From assembly GCF_040544555.1 (NCBI RefSeq), contig NZ_JBEPKD010000014.1:1-64000 (forward strand): 64,000 nt of DNA. The letters are read 5' to 3'. The notes beneath the pieces are model-generated. The model was not told the origin of the DNA. It did no database searches and saw nothing but the letters and a program-made list of their open reading frames with translations. The translations under genes and the position numbers were made by a program. This DNA is from Halalkalibacter oceani. Its GTDB lineage: Bacteria > Bacillota > Bacilli > Bacillales > Bacillaceae_D. This document shows, piece after piece, positions 43,577-52,527 of the stretch (its first letter is position 1; the number at the start of each line of letters is the position of its first letter).

Positions 43577-44944
43577 TTACTTGTCTTGTTTATTAATTAA
43601 TGGAACACGAATGAACGTATCTCTCCATTTTGAAAAGGATATCGGCGCCAGTGGTACAAGGTACGACCTTTCTAAACTCGTTAATCTAGCCAAGTAAATA
43701 ACAATAAAGGTAAACCCTGCAACGAAGCCAAAATTACCAAGTGTTCCTGCCAGAATAATTAGCAAAAAACGTGATACTCTTATGGAAGCACTCATAATAA
43801 TATGTGGAATGACAAATGAAGCGATGGCTGAAACAGCTACTACAACTATAAGAATATTGCTGGTAAAGCCCGCCTCGACTGAAGCTGTTCCAATAACAAT
43901 ACCGCCCACAATTCCTATCGTTTGTCCAATTTTGTCGGGCAATCGAGCTCCCGCCTCCCTGAGCAACTCAACAATAAATTCCATAATTAACGCTTCAAAT
44001 ACCGGTGGAAAGGGTACTTTAGATCTCGATTCAATTAAACTTTTCAACAAAGCAACAGGTATCATTTCATAATGAAACATTGTTAGAGAAACATAAAAAG
44101 CAGTAAAAAAAAGGATAATGAAGAGAGCAATAAGCCTTAAGATTCTAGAAAGTGAGCCAAGTATCCACCGTTGATTATAGTCATCCGGAGATTGGAAGTA
44201 CTCCCAAAAAGATGTTGGTGCAGAAAAGGCATAAGGGCTTCCGTCACATAGGCCGACCACTTTACCTTCCAGTAATTTAGAAACAACAACATCCGGTCTT
44301 TCTGTTGTTAAATACTGCGGAAATAAAGAAAAAGGATACTCCTCTATATACTCCAGCATCATGTTAAGATCATGTATTCCTTCAACTTTTACTTTTTGGA
44401 GCCTTGTTTTTATGGACTCCACATAAGAATAAGAAGTCTTCCCTTCAAGATATAAAACATTTAATTGTGTGTTTGTTAAATCGCCAATTTTAAAACTCAG
44501 GACTTTTAATTTATTTGTTTGAAGCCTCCTGCGAATTAAAGATAAATTAACTTGAACAGACTCTACAAAAGCTTCTCTCGGCCCAACAATAACCGTTTCA
44601 ATTTCAGCCGCTGTAATAGATCTTATTTCTGGAGCGAATAAATCAATTAAGTATGTGGCGGTTTCTTGATAAAAAATGGCGGCTTTCCCAGCCAAAATTC
44701 CTTCAATTAGCTTTTCTTCACTCTCACACTTTTCATATGGAGAGCTCTCCAACACTGCTCTGACTTCATTTTCACTTATATGAGAAAAAGGATGAATGAT
44801 ATTCTGCTCCAGTTCTTCGTTCCCAACTAAATGTCCAAAATATAAGGTAACAATTTCAAGTTCAGGAAACGAACGAATAACGAGATCATCACAACCACTA
44901 AACGCGTTTTTCAAATGATTTAACTTATTTTTGCTTCTGAACAT
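43577..44944 (-). CDS. gerA: Spore germination receptor A subunit, GerA family
   Basis: A 455-residue A subunit: soluble N-terminal region (about 1-275) with GPREAFVESVQVNLSLIRRRL, then about five membrane helices including FPPVFEALIMEFIVELLREAGARLP (quoted in part: ELLREAGARLP) and IGIVGGIVIGTASVEAG, all typical of GerAA/GerBA. First gene of the operon. GAGGT is about 10 bases before the ATG. I looked for a sigma-G promoter upstream and found none clear. The germinant cannot be predicted. Confidence 0.93.
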   Translation of the reverse strand: MFRSKNKLNHLKNAFSGCDDLVIRSFPELEIVTLYFGHLVGNEELEQNIIHPFSHISENEVRAVLESSPYEKCESEEKLIEGILAGKAAIFYQETATYLIDLFAPEIRSITAAEIETVIVGPREAFVESVQVNLSLIRRRLQTNKLKVLSFKIGDLTNTQLNVLYLEGKTSYSYVESIKTRLQKVKVEGIHDLNMMLEYIEEYPFSLFPQYLTTERPDVVVSKLLEGKVVGLCDGSPYAFSAPTSFWEYFQSPDDYNQRWILGSLSRILRLIALFIILFFTAFYVSLTMFHYEMIPVALLKSLIESRSKVPFPPVFEALIMEFIVELLREAGARLPDKIGQTIGIVGGIVIGTASVEAGFTSNILIVVVAVSAIASFVIPHIIMSASIRVSRFLLIILAGTLGNFGFVAGFTFIVIYLARLTSLERSYLVPLAPISFSKWRDTFIRVPLINKQDK

Positions 44945-45063
44945 TACGACGTTACCTCACATGTTTATGATCATGATGCTTATATTTCCCTATAACGTAC
45001 TGATTTATTAACCTTTATTAAAACTATTTTCCCATCATAAAAAGCCTTCAGATGGCAATAGAA

Positions 45064-45091
45064 AAAAGACGAGAGGTCAATGCCCTCGTCT
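45064..45091 (-). terminator. Terminator upstream of gerA
   Basis: AAAGACGAGAGG/CCCTCGTCTTT hairpin followed on the minus strand by TTTTTTC. It would end transcripts coming from the sulP-arsR side before the ger promoter. Confidence 0.7.
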
Positions 45092-45217
45092 TTCCGATAA
45101 TTTCACCCTCATGAATTTAAATCAATGTCATGAATTTCGTTTATTCCACACAACTCTACCCTAGAGGTTGTTCCTTACGCATCACACTTTTCTTTCTTAT
45201 CGTCTGGCTTTAGTTTC

Positions 45218-45340
45218 TTATAGAGCAAATTTATTTAAACCTGCTAGAGAGGTTGAAATATCCTTAAAGCACAAAGCGAATATTGCAAAAAGGGATATGT
45301 AACTTATAACAAAAGCTACAGCTGGAAAGAAAAATTCCAT
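45218..45340 (-). CDS. Possible 40-aa hydrophobic peptide
   Basis: A short frame MEFFFPAVAFVISYISLFAI... with one membrane-spanning stretch (about 5-28) and tail KDISTSLAGLNKFAL. GGGAGG lies just one base before the ATG, too close, so expression is doubtful. It lies between arsR and the terminator at 45064 in a gap with no other candidate gene. I do not recognise it. Confidence 0.3.
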   Translation of the reverse strand: MEFFFPAVAFVISYISLFAIFALCFKDISTSLAGLNKFAL

Positions 45341-45394
45341 TCCTCCCAGCTGCACATTTTTTAACTTTCTAATCCAAGGTGTTACTCACAAGCA

Positions 45395-45736
45395 TTATCC
45401 TTCCGTTGAAATATCCTTTTTAAGCCGGTCAATTTCGTTTAACGTATCGACTAAATGATTATGGAAGATTTGTCTTGCTACAGCGAGCAGATCCTTAATC
45501 ATCGGATCGCGCAGTGAATAAATGACACGATTGCCTTCCTTTCTTCCATAAACAATATTATTTGAACGCAAGACCATCAGCTGCTGCGAGCAGGCCGAGC
45601 CCTCACTTCCAATTAGCGCTTGCAGTTCATTTACATTTTTATCTCCTTCACATAACTGCTCTAAAATCTGAATCCTTAGTGGATGTCCAAGAGCTTTAAA
45701 GAATTCAGCTTTAAATAGTTGCAGGTCCTTTTGCAA
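45395..45736 (-). CDS. ArsR/SmtB family regulator next to sulP
   Basis: A 113-residue winged-helix repressor: FFKALGHPLRIQILEQL, then the recognition helix ACSQQLMVLRSNNIV and wing GRKEGNRVIYSL. Two cysteines, C29 and C49, the latter at the start of the recognition helix, may sense metal or a redox/sulfur signal. TTG at 45736 is taken because AAAGGAGG lies 7 bases upstream; a longer frame would overlap sulP. It is co-transcribed behind sulP, and an ArsR-like dyad sits in the sulP promoter. Confidence 0.85.
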   Translation of the reverse strand: MQKDLQLFKAEFFKALGHPLRIQILEQLCEGDKNVNELQALIGSEGSACSQQLMVLRSNNIVYGRKEGNRVIYSLRDPMIKDLLAVARQIFHNHLVDTLNEIDRLKKDISTEG

Positions 45737-45759
45737 TATAGCTCCTCCTTTTGGTGACG

Positions 45760-47466
45760 TTAAGATGTTTGCTGACTGGCACTTAGCTGCGCACACTCTT
45801 TAAACGCAAAATGCTTGCAGCCGAGGCATTTCTGTTGTTGAATATGGCGTAACGCATACGTAATCGCGTCGCCCGTATGGAGAAAGAAATGAGATTCCCC
45901 AATCTGTTGCGCTAAACCGGAGCGCTCCAATACGTCCTTTGGCTGGGCCTGAACGTTTGTTAATAAAACAAGTCTACCCTGCTTGCTAAATGTTGAAACG
46001 ATGCTTTCAATCTGGTTCATTCCGGTAGCATCGAGCAGGGGAACCTTCCCCATTCTCAGAATCAGGATCGTCGGGGTCATTTTCAAAGTAGGGATAATTT
46101 TCTTCTCAAATAGTTGCGCCGACCCGAAAAACAACGGTCCTTGAATGGTAAAGATGCTCACTTGCGGACAGTCATGATGCTTCGTTACGACATCTGACTT
46201 CACTTTTCTTTCAAGTGTACCATGATCGGGTAAAACTTTGGAGACATCAAGCATTTGACTGACTCTTTTGACAAATAACAGCATCGCTAATAGCAGACCG
46301 ACACTGACAGCAAGAGTTAAATCGGTAAAGACCGTCAGCAAAAACGTCACAAGCAGGACGATTGAATCACTCCCCGTTGTTTTTAACACATGGGCAAATT
46401 CCTTACGTTCACTCATATTCCAGGCGACAATCATTAAGACGGGCGCCAGACTTGCCAATGGAATGAGGGAGGCGTATTGCGCAAACAGCAGCAGGACAAG
46501 CAAGACAAAAACACTGTGAATCATACCTGACATTTTTGTTACAGCCCCGCTTTTAATATTCGTGGCCGTTCTGGCAATCGCCCCCGTCGCCGGAATGCCG
46601 CCAAACAATGGCGTAACCATATTGGCGATACCTTGCGCGCGCAGCTCTTTGTTGCTGTCATGACGCTCTCCTGTCATCCCGTCGGCCACAACGCATGATA
46701 ATAATGATTCAATGCTGCCAAGGGAGGCGATGACAAGAGCCGGTCCTAATAGACTGATCAGCACAGACAGGGAAACATCCGGCATTTGCAGCTGGGGAAA
46801 GCCATTCGGAATCGTTCCATATACTGTACCGACGGTAGCAACCTTATCATCAAGCAGAAAAACCGCGACAAGTGTCGAGACGACAATTCCCACTAAAACA
46901 CTTGGAATCTTTCGCACGACTTTCCCGGCAAATAGACTCGTAAACAGGCAGATCAAGCCAATCAGCACACTATAGATGTTCAGCGTATCGAGATGAAGAT
47001 AAATCTCCTTCATATTCAGAAGAAACGACTCATGTTTTTCAACATCACTCAAACCGAGAAAATTGCTCACTTGTCCAGTAAAAATAATAACCGCAATTCC
47101 GGCCGTAAAACCGATCGTCACCGGCCGGGGAATGTATGTAATCAAATTACCGAGCTTACATATGCCTAACAGCAGCATAATCGCCCCTGCCATAAAGCCG
47201 GCAATTAGTAGCTGCTCATAGCCGTACTGCAGAACAATGGCCAGTAAAATCGGGATAAACGCTCCTGTCGGGCCGGCAATTTGAAAGGTTGAACCACCAA
47301 GCAGAGACACGATGATTCCGGCAATGATCGTCGCATACAGCCCGTATTCCGGACTGACTCCCGAAGCAATTGCAAACGCCATCCCTAATGGAATGGAGAT
47401 AACCCCGACAATGATCCCCGCCATCGCATCTTTTTGAAATGTTTCTAAAGAATAACCACGCTTCAC
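45760..47466 (-). CDS. SulP family anion transporter with STAS domain
   Basis: A 568-residue SulP permease: about 12-14 helices (about 10-420) with GISIP-like VGVISIPLGMAFAIASGVSPEYGLYATI (in part: SIPLGMAFAIASG), a cytoplasmic STAS domain (about 450-545), and a C-terminal extension QKCLGCKHFAFKEC with three cysteines and a histidine. SulP members carry sulfate, bicarbonate or other anions. GTG at 47466 follows GGGGAGG at 6 bases; the ATG at 47484 lies upstream of that site. The Cys tail and the ArsR partner hint at a thiol- or metal-linked role. Confidence 0.87.
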   Translation of the reverse strand: MKRGYSLETFQKDAMAGIIVGVISIPLGMAFAIASGVSPEYGLYATIIAGIIVSLLGGSTFQIAGPTGAFIPILLAIVLQYGYEQLLIAGFMAGAIMLLLGICKLGNLITYIPRPVTIGFTAGIAVIIFTGQVSNFLGLSDVEKHESFLLNMKEIYLHLDTLNIYSVLIGLICLFTSLFAGKVVRKIPSVLVGIVVSTLVAVFLLDDKVATVGTVYGTIPNGFPQLQMPDVSLSVLISLLGPALVIASLGSIESLLSCVVADGMTGERHDSNKELRAQGIANMVTPLFGGIPATGAIARTATNIKSGAVTKMSGMIHSVFVLLVLLLFAQYASLIPLASLAPVLMIVAWNMSERKEFAHVLKTTGSDSIVLLVTFLLTVFTDLTLAVSVGLLLAMLLFVKRVSQMLDVSKVLPDHGTLERKVKSDVVTKHHDCPQVSIFTIQGPLFFGSAQLFEKKIIPTLKMTPTILILRMGKVPLLDATGMNQIESIVSTFSKQGRLVLLTNVQAQPKDVLERSGLAQQIGESHFFLHTGDAITYALRHIQQQKCLGCKHFAFKECAQLSASQQTS

Positions 47467-47495
47467 AATAATCCTCCCCAACACTATACATATTT

Positions 47496-47519
47496 GAATA
47501 TTTGAATATTCGTATTATA
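47496..47519 (-). promoter_or_regulatory. ArsR-type operator and -10 of sulP-arsR
   Basis: GAATATT-TG-AATATTC (47496-47511) is a perfect 7-bp dyad typical of ArsR/SmtB operators. A TATAAT -10 on the minus strand (47514-47519) lies next to it, so bound repressor would cover the transcription start. Confidence 0.65.
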
Positions 47520-47594
47520 ACATGGTTATTCCTTCTATTGTGAACGATTTTCAACCTGAGGTGCCGGATTCCGTAGTACAAGATTCATTGGAGT

Positions 47595-47772
47595 AGGAAC
47601 GAGATTCCGTTATTAGGTCTGTTTTATGCTTTTTCCTCAAAGAAGCGGAACCAGATTCCGTTATTCACCAAAAAAAGCGGTTAAATCACTAGTTTAAGCA
47701 CCGTTAACGGAATAGCGTTCCTCCTATTTTTTATCAAGGCTGATTATAGGTTAATAGCGGAATGACGTTCCT
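47595..47772. repeat. Four copies of a 20-bp GGAAC..ATTCCG repeat
   Basis: Two forward units (47595-47615 AGGAACGAGATTCCGTTATT; 47646-47665) and two inverted units (47704-47722; 47751-47772) in 180 bp, about 35-50 bp apart. Consensus GGAACGxxATTCCGyTATT; each unit holds a small GGAA..TTCC dyad and forward and inverted units could pair into large hairpins. The rest of the 47467-47904 gap holds no gene. Confidence 0.75.
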
Positions 47773-47904
47773 GAAATCAATCTACTTCTAGCAGCTAAAG
47801 CCGTATTTTGCTACAATAAGATCGTTCCCCTTCATTTTCTCCCACCCGCCAACCGGCATACAAAACCCTTGTCTAGTAAAGTCAACAAAAGAGGTGATTT
47901 TGTA

Positions 47905-48561
47905 TTGAAAAGATCACAATTGTTCGATGAAAAGTTTAGTCAATGGATGGCTGACAACCTCGCCAATGCTGGAAATTCTCGCAGACGTGAAATACTGGCG
48001 AAAGGACTTGGGCATGGTACGATGGAATTTTTACGTCATATTTGGTTTCCAGTTGTAGGACATTTTCAACATTTATACCCGGAATGGGAAGTTCGTGATT
48101 TCAACAATGGGTTTCGTTACCTTGACCTTGCCTATATGCCAGGTGGGGCCAAAGGTGGAATTGAGATTCAAGGGTACGGGCCTCACGCCAGAGACCTCGA
48201 TGTCAGACGTTTTAAAGATTAATGCTGGCTACACTCATTATTGGCTCTGAATGGCTGGACATTTTTACCTATTGCCTATCTGTCAATCAGGGACGAGCCT
48301 AAGCAATGCCAACAGCTGGTGCTTTCCTTCATTGGTAAATTCATGTCAACGGACGCGCCCTCCCAATTATCCTGGCTTGAAGCCGAAGTTGTCCGTTTTG
48401 CCCGCCGTTTGCTTCGACCCTTTACCCCGCAAGAGTGTGCACAGCATCTCAGAATCAGCGATTGTTACGCCAGAGACATCCTCCATAAATTGGTCGACCT
48501 TAATCTTCTTCAAATCGCAAGTGGAAAACAACGAATTCGTTCTTACAAAATCAGCATGTAA
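47905..48561 (+). pseudogene. Nuclease-fold/winged-helix protein broken by a TAA codon
   Basis: One frame of 219 codons is split by TAA at 48220-48222. Before it: LKRSQLFDEKFSQWM...GGIEIQGYGPHARDLDVRRFKD; after it: CWLHSLLALNGWTFLPIAYLSI and a C-terminal wHTH (PFTPQECAQHLRISDCYARDIL). The EIQG...RRFKD-x-CW.H..L.L.GW pattern recalls Vsr/DUF559-type PD-(D/E)xK folds. CAA to TAA is the simplest cause. The start TTG at 47905 follows GAGGTGA. Both halves keep good codon use, so the break is recent or an error. Function unknown. Confidence 0.65.
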
Positions 48562-48608
48562 AACTAAATTAGCATTTCGCTAACATTTCCCGCTCCTCCA
48601 CACACAGC

Positions 48609-48648
48609 AAACCCGCGACTCCAGAAAAGAATCGCGGGGTTCCTTTTG
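48609..48648. terminator. Bidirectional terminator
   Basis: CCCGCGA/TCGCGGG (48612-48618/48632-48638) with AA/TT extension and TTCCTTTT, between convergent ends of the broken nuclease gene and the SLH amidase gene. Confidence 0.7.
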
Positions 48649-48653
48649 ACTAT

Positions 48654-51600
48654 TTATTCAATAACTCGCGCCACCATAACCGAGAATTCAGCTCTCGTAA
48701 TATCGCGCTGTGGCCTGAATGTACCATCCAAATATCCAGAAGTTATGTTATTGCTCGTTAAGGCCGCTATATACGGATAGGACCATGAATCTTCACTCAC
48801 ATCACTGAAAGAGTCGGAACTGTCTCCACTTAGTTCATAAGCTCTAACTAGAATAACGGCCATCTCCTGGCGGCTCAGTCTGCCATCCGGCTTAAATGTA
48901 CCGTCCGGATATCCGGTCAAAATTCCGGCACTCTCCACCGCGCCGATATCCCCGGCTGCCCAGTGCCCTGCCGCCACATCGGCAAAGGTGCTTTCTCCAG
49001 CCTCCAGTCCTAATTCTCTTGCGATAATTCTTGCTGCTTCTGCCCGGCTGATGCTGGCATTCGGTCTAAACGTACCGTCCGGATACCCTGAAATCAGCCC
49101 CAGCTCTACAAGAGAGTCAATATAATCAGCTGCCCAGTGGCTTCCAACATCGGTAAAGCGAGGCTCCTCAATCGGTCTCTGCTCAAGCGGTGGCGCGAAC
49201 TCAGTCAGCAGCTGAGCCTGCGTCAACTGCTCCAGTGCATACCCCATGCCGAGCACATCCCCATCATCCCAGGCGCGCCCGACCAGCTGCATCGAAATCG
49301 AATAGCCGTGCGGATTAACGCCCACTGGTACGACGACTGTCGGCAGCCCGACATTTGAAGTGAGGACACCAGTTGCCCGGTCCGCAGTTAATTGACTGGC
49401 CGCGCTGTCGTTATTGTACACATCACTGATAAAGCCCGGGTAAACGACGACGTCAACTTCGTATTCATCCATCCATTCAGCGATCACTTCTTTGTAGCGC
49501 GCTCTGTATTCCATCCATTGCTCAACTTCTTCTTCCGTCATTCGCGCCCGTTCTTCGTATTCACGTTGGTTGTATAACAGCACATCAGGAGAAGAACGTA
49601 CTTGTTCGCCATTTTCATATGGAAAATCTTCATGCAGTTCAATATATCGCGCCCAGCCTTCGCCATTCATATTGAGACTCGGCCGATCTCCCGCACTTGG
49701 CGGCTCGCTCATCTCAATCATCGTCGCCCCGCCTGCTTCAAGGTCAGCAAAGTGCTCGATCGTCGCTTCTCCTGTTCCATCATCAGCATAGGATGACTCG
49801 AAAGAGGAAGGAATATAGCCGATCCGCTTTCCTTCTAAGGCGTTGCGATCAAGATATTCGGTCCAATCATCCGGCTTATAGCTGTCCGCATCTGCTGTCA
49901 ACATATCAAGCTCATCCGTTCCAGCTGTAACATTGAGAAGATAAGCCAAATCCGTTACCGTTCTCGCAATAGGACCGACGTAATCCTGGCCCCATGTAAG
50001 CGGCATAACGCCACGCACACTTGCCATTCCATCCGTGCCGCGGAACGTCGTCAAGCTCGATCCGACCGTCGGCGCGTACAAGGACACACCCGTCTGAGAG
50101 CCTAACGCCGCCGGAGCCATGCTCGTTGCGACAGAAACCGCAGACCCACCGCTTGATCCAAAGGACGTTTTCGATGGATAAAGGGCGTTCCACGTTTGCA
50201 TCCAGCCACTTTCACTAAAGCTGCCTGAGTTTGCAAATTCGGATGTATTTGTTTTCCCGATGATCACAGCTCCCGCCTCTCGCAACTGTTCCACTTGATA
50301 GGCATCCGCTTTCGGCTCCCATCCGTCAAGCGCCCGGGAACCGCCGGTCGTCGGCATATCCTTTGTATCAATAATGTCCTTGATCGCAATCGGGATACCG
50401 AGCAACGCTCCTTCTTCTCCATTGCTGCGGGCTTGATCTGCCGCTCTTGCCTGTTCAAGTGCATCTTCTGCCACATGGATAAAGGCATGGAATCCTAATG
50501 GCCCTCCGTCATAGGCGGCAATTCGATCCAGATAAGCACGGGTAATTTCCTCCGATGTTGTCACACCCGCAGCCAAATCCCGTTGCAGCTCAGCGATTGT
50601 TTTGTTCGTCACATCATACTCAGCAGTCGTGTACATGTCTGCTTCTGCCGGAGCCTGCGGCACATCCAATCTCGTCAGCTCTGGACAGGCGGCTTCATCA
50701 AACTGTGGCAACTGCGCTAAATCCCAGTTGCCAATCGTACACAGCTCTTCCGTCGTCAAATTCGTAAAGTCCGGTTGCTCAGCCAGCTGCTCCATTGATG
50801 CCACTGTTTGCCCGGCCCCTTCTTCTCCGGCCTCCCCTGTCACAACAAATCTGGCAAGCGACTTCGTTTCTCCGGGTTCAATTTCCAATTGATGAAGAAA
50901 TCCGAAAAAATTAGCCTCATGACCGGTTGTTGCCAGCGGTGTTTCAAATGGATTTCGCTGCTGGTTCCCCGTGCCTTGCAAGGCACCGGCAAACGGTTCA
51001 GGGCTTCCTAGCACGACCCCGACTGGATGATTTTCTTCATCAGGAGTTGCGACAAGCAGCCACGCATCGTCCCCATCGACTTCCAGATCACCGCTTGACG
51101 TCGCTTGAATGGCACCATGGTTGTCTCCTGTCCCATACCCGACAGAGCCGCCAAACGATACATCGACCGTCACGGACTCATCTGCTATATTCGTAAATGT
51201 ATCAAAAAATCGTGCCGTATTCGCTTCCTCGTCAAAATAGATTTCACGTGTAATCAAGACATCTCCGAGATTCACAGATTGATTCGTTTCAAACGTATTA
51301 TCTCCATCGAATTCCAGCCCAAAGCCGCGCATCATTTCTCCATTTAGCCGCGGTTCAGGTGAGGTCGACACTTGAACAAAAATATTCCCAAACCCTTGCA
51401 TCGGCGTTCCACTTGCCCGCCGAATACTGCCTGTATCAAGATTAGGCGGAGCGGCATCGTGAAACTCCCATTCTACTCCATTATCTGATGGCAGGCTCAT
51501 CAGGGCTAGCGCACTGTTCATCGGCGCTAATCCGATGATAGCCACCATCATGACAATAAGGGCGAGAAAGCGTGGCTTTCTCCTATGTACGCACCTTGCC

Positions 51601-51671
51601 TCGTCGGCTTCAGAGGCCGAATTTCGGGGTGATCGGATTCGTTTTTTCACGTCATTACTAGTTGGCATCAT
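48654..51671 (-). CDS. Surface amidase with three SLH domains
   Basis: A 1005-residue exported protein. A basic N-terminus and hydrophobic signal (about 30-55) are followed by a region of about 280 residues I do not recognise, probably beta-sandwich. Then comes an amidase-signature domain (about 345-820): Lys in IAIKDIIDT, cis-Ser in GSSGGSA, and the nucleophile region GSQTGVSLYAP, where most relatives read DTGGSIRxP. Three SLH repeats (about 840-1005; GYPDGTFRPN, GYPDGTFKPD, GYLDGTFRPQ) anchor it to the cell wall. The ATG at 51671 follows GGGAGATGGAGA. Substrate unknown. Confidence 0.88.
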   Translation of the reverse strand: MMPTSNDVKKRIRSPRNSASEADEARCVHRRKPRFLALIVMMVAIIGLAPMNSALALMSLPSDNGVEWEFHDAAPPNLDTGSIRRASGTPMQGFGNIFVQVSTSPEPRLNGEMMRGFGLEFDGDNTFETNQSVNLGDVLITREIYFDEEANTARFFDTFTNIADESVTVDVSFGGSVGYGTGDNHGAIQATSSGDLEVDGDDAWLLVATPDEENHPVGVVLGSPEPFAGALQGTGNQQRNPFETPLATTGHEANFFGFLHQLEIEPGETKSLARFVVTGEAGEEGAGQTVASMEQLAEQPDFTNLTTEELCTIGNWDLAQLPQFDEAACPELTRLDVPQAPAEADMYTTAEYDVTNKTIAELQRDLAAGVTTSEEITRAYLDRIAAYDGGPLGFHAFIHVAEDALEQARAADQARSNGEEGALLGIPIAIKDIIDTKDMPTTGGSRALDGWEPKADAYQVEQLREAGAVIIGKTNTSEFANSGSFSESGWMQTWNALYPSKTSFGSSGGSAVSVATSMAPAALGSQTGVSLYAPTVGSSLTTFRGTDGMASVRGVMPLTWGQDYVGPIARTVTDLAYLLNVTAGTDELDMLTADADSYKPDDWTEYLDRNALEGKRIGYIPSSFESSYADDGTGEATIEHFADLEAGGATMIEMSEPPSAGDRPSLNMNGEGWARYIELHEDFPYENGEQVRSSPDVLLYNQREYEERARMTEEEVEQWMEYRARYKEVIAEWMDEYEVDVVVYPGFISDVYNNDSAASQLTADRATGVLTSNVGLPTVVVPVGVNPHGYSISMQLVGRAWDDGDVLGMGYALEQLTQAQLLTEFAPPLEQRPIEEPRFTDVGSHWAADYIDSLVELGLISGYPDGTFRPNASISRAEAARIIARELGLEAGESTFADVAAGHWAAGDIGAVESAGILTGYPDGTFKPDGRLSRQEMAVILVRAYELSGDSSDSFSDVSEDSWSYPYIAALTSNNITSGYLDGTFRPQRDITRAEFSVMVARVIE

Positions 51672-51810
51672 TCTCCATCTCCCTTTTCTAACTTGTTGAA
51701 AATAACTGAATCTTAGCACGATAAAAAGAATCATGTCTATCGCTCTGTCATATAAGCTAACAACTTTTTTCTAGTTTAATAGAGATGGAGACAGGTTTTT
51801 TTCACACGAA

Positions 51811-51837
51811 AAAGGCGGTGTAAGAACATCCGCCTTG
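51811..51837 (-). terminator. Terminator before the SLH amidase gene
   Basis: AAGGCGG/CCGCCTT (51812-51818/51830-51836) with TTTTT following on the minus strand; ends the YCII gene and remnant transcript. Confidence 0.65.
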
Positions 51838-51858
51838 TATAGGTTTGAAACGTTTCAT

Positions 51859-52120
51859 TCAGGAGAGCTTCGCTAACTTTCGAATAACATTCAAAAACAG
51901 ATCGTTCATGCTTTTCACCTGGTACGCCGTCTGATTAAAGCTGCCTGTAAGATAAACATCCAGTGCCGGCAAATAAAGCATGAACGAACCTCTGGCGCAG
52001 AGGATGCCCCCATACCGTGTACGTTTGCATCAACGGAAGAAATTGCTGCTTCATCAGCCCATATCCAGCTTTGCTTTTGACCTCAACTCTGATAAACACA
52101 GAAGATCGTCTAATGTACAT
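51859..52120 (-). pseudogene. Remnant of a serine beta-lactamase-like hydrolase
   Basis: The minus strand carries the C-terminal piece of a class C beta-lactamase-like protein in two frames: KSKAGYGLMKQQFLPLMQTYTVWGHP, then after a shift GSFMLYLPALDVYLTGSFN and ...MNDLFLNVIRKLAKLS to the stop at 51859. The GYGLM, WGHPG and YLTGSFN words match such hydrolases. The catalytic SxxK half is absent and a frameshift lies near 52010. A decayed fragment. Confidence 0.5.
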
Positions 52121-52145
52121 ACGGTCGGACATGTCCCTCCTCTTT

Positions 52146-52439
52146 TTACAGCGCTTCGACAATGTCGATTTTTCCTCCGTACGGCAATTCAGGCCAATTT
52201 GCCGTTAACGAGGTGGCTTCTTCCAGCGAATCTGCTTCGATAATGGAAATGCCAAATACGTCTCCATCATAATCAGAAACCATATCGTTCGTAACCGTTT
52301 TTCTGCCATTTCCCGCAAAACGTATCACTTCATAACCGTTCTCCTTTAGCTCATCCAGCCATTGCCATAAATCACGAATATTTTGCTCAGCCTTCTCCTC
52401 CGGAACCTGCCCTCCACGATAAATGAATAAATAGTTCAA
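52146..52439 (-). CDS. YCII-related (DGPF-type) small protein
   Basis: A 97-residue ferredoxin-like-fold protein of the YCII/DGPF group: MNYLFIYRGG start, DLWQWLDELKENGYEV, DVFGISIIEADSLEEATSLTANWPEL (in part). Such proteins are often found beside sigma factors or regulators; role unknown. TTG at 52439 follows GGAGG at 9 bases. It is divergent from an HxlR regulator, which may control it. Confidence 0.78.
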   Translation of the reverse strand: MNYLFIYRGGQVPEEKAEQNIRDLWQWLDELKENGYEVIRFAGNGRKTVTNDMVSDYDGDVFGISIIEADSLEEATSLTANWPELPYGGKIDIVEAL

Positions 52440-52464
52440 TCGTTTCAACCTCCTTTTATTTCAG

Positions 52465-52494
52465 TTGCTTTTTGAAACTAACTTGAATTATAAT
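52465..52494 (+). promoter_or_regulatory. hxlR-type gene promoter
   Basis: -35 TTGCTT (52465-52470), 18-bp spacer, -10 TATAAT (52489-52494). AGTT...AACT half-sites overlap the -35 and could be the HxlR operator shared with the divergent YCII gene. Confidence 0.5.
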
Positions 52495-52527
52495 GAGTAA
52501 AAAGCTATCAGTCAAGGGGGACCTCAT

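Noticed and set aside
44945..45000. Sigma-G promoter for the ger operon
   Set aside because: Several CAT-rich words occur but none has a matching -35 at 17-18 bp.
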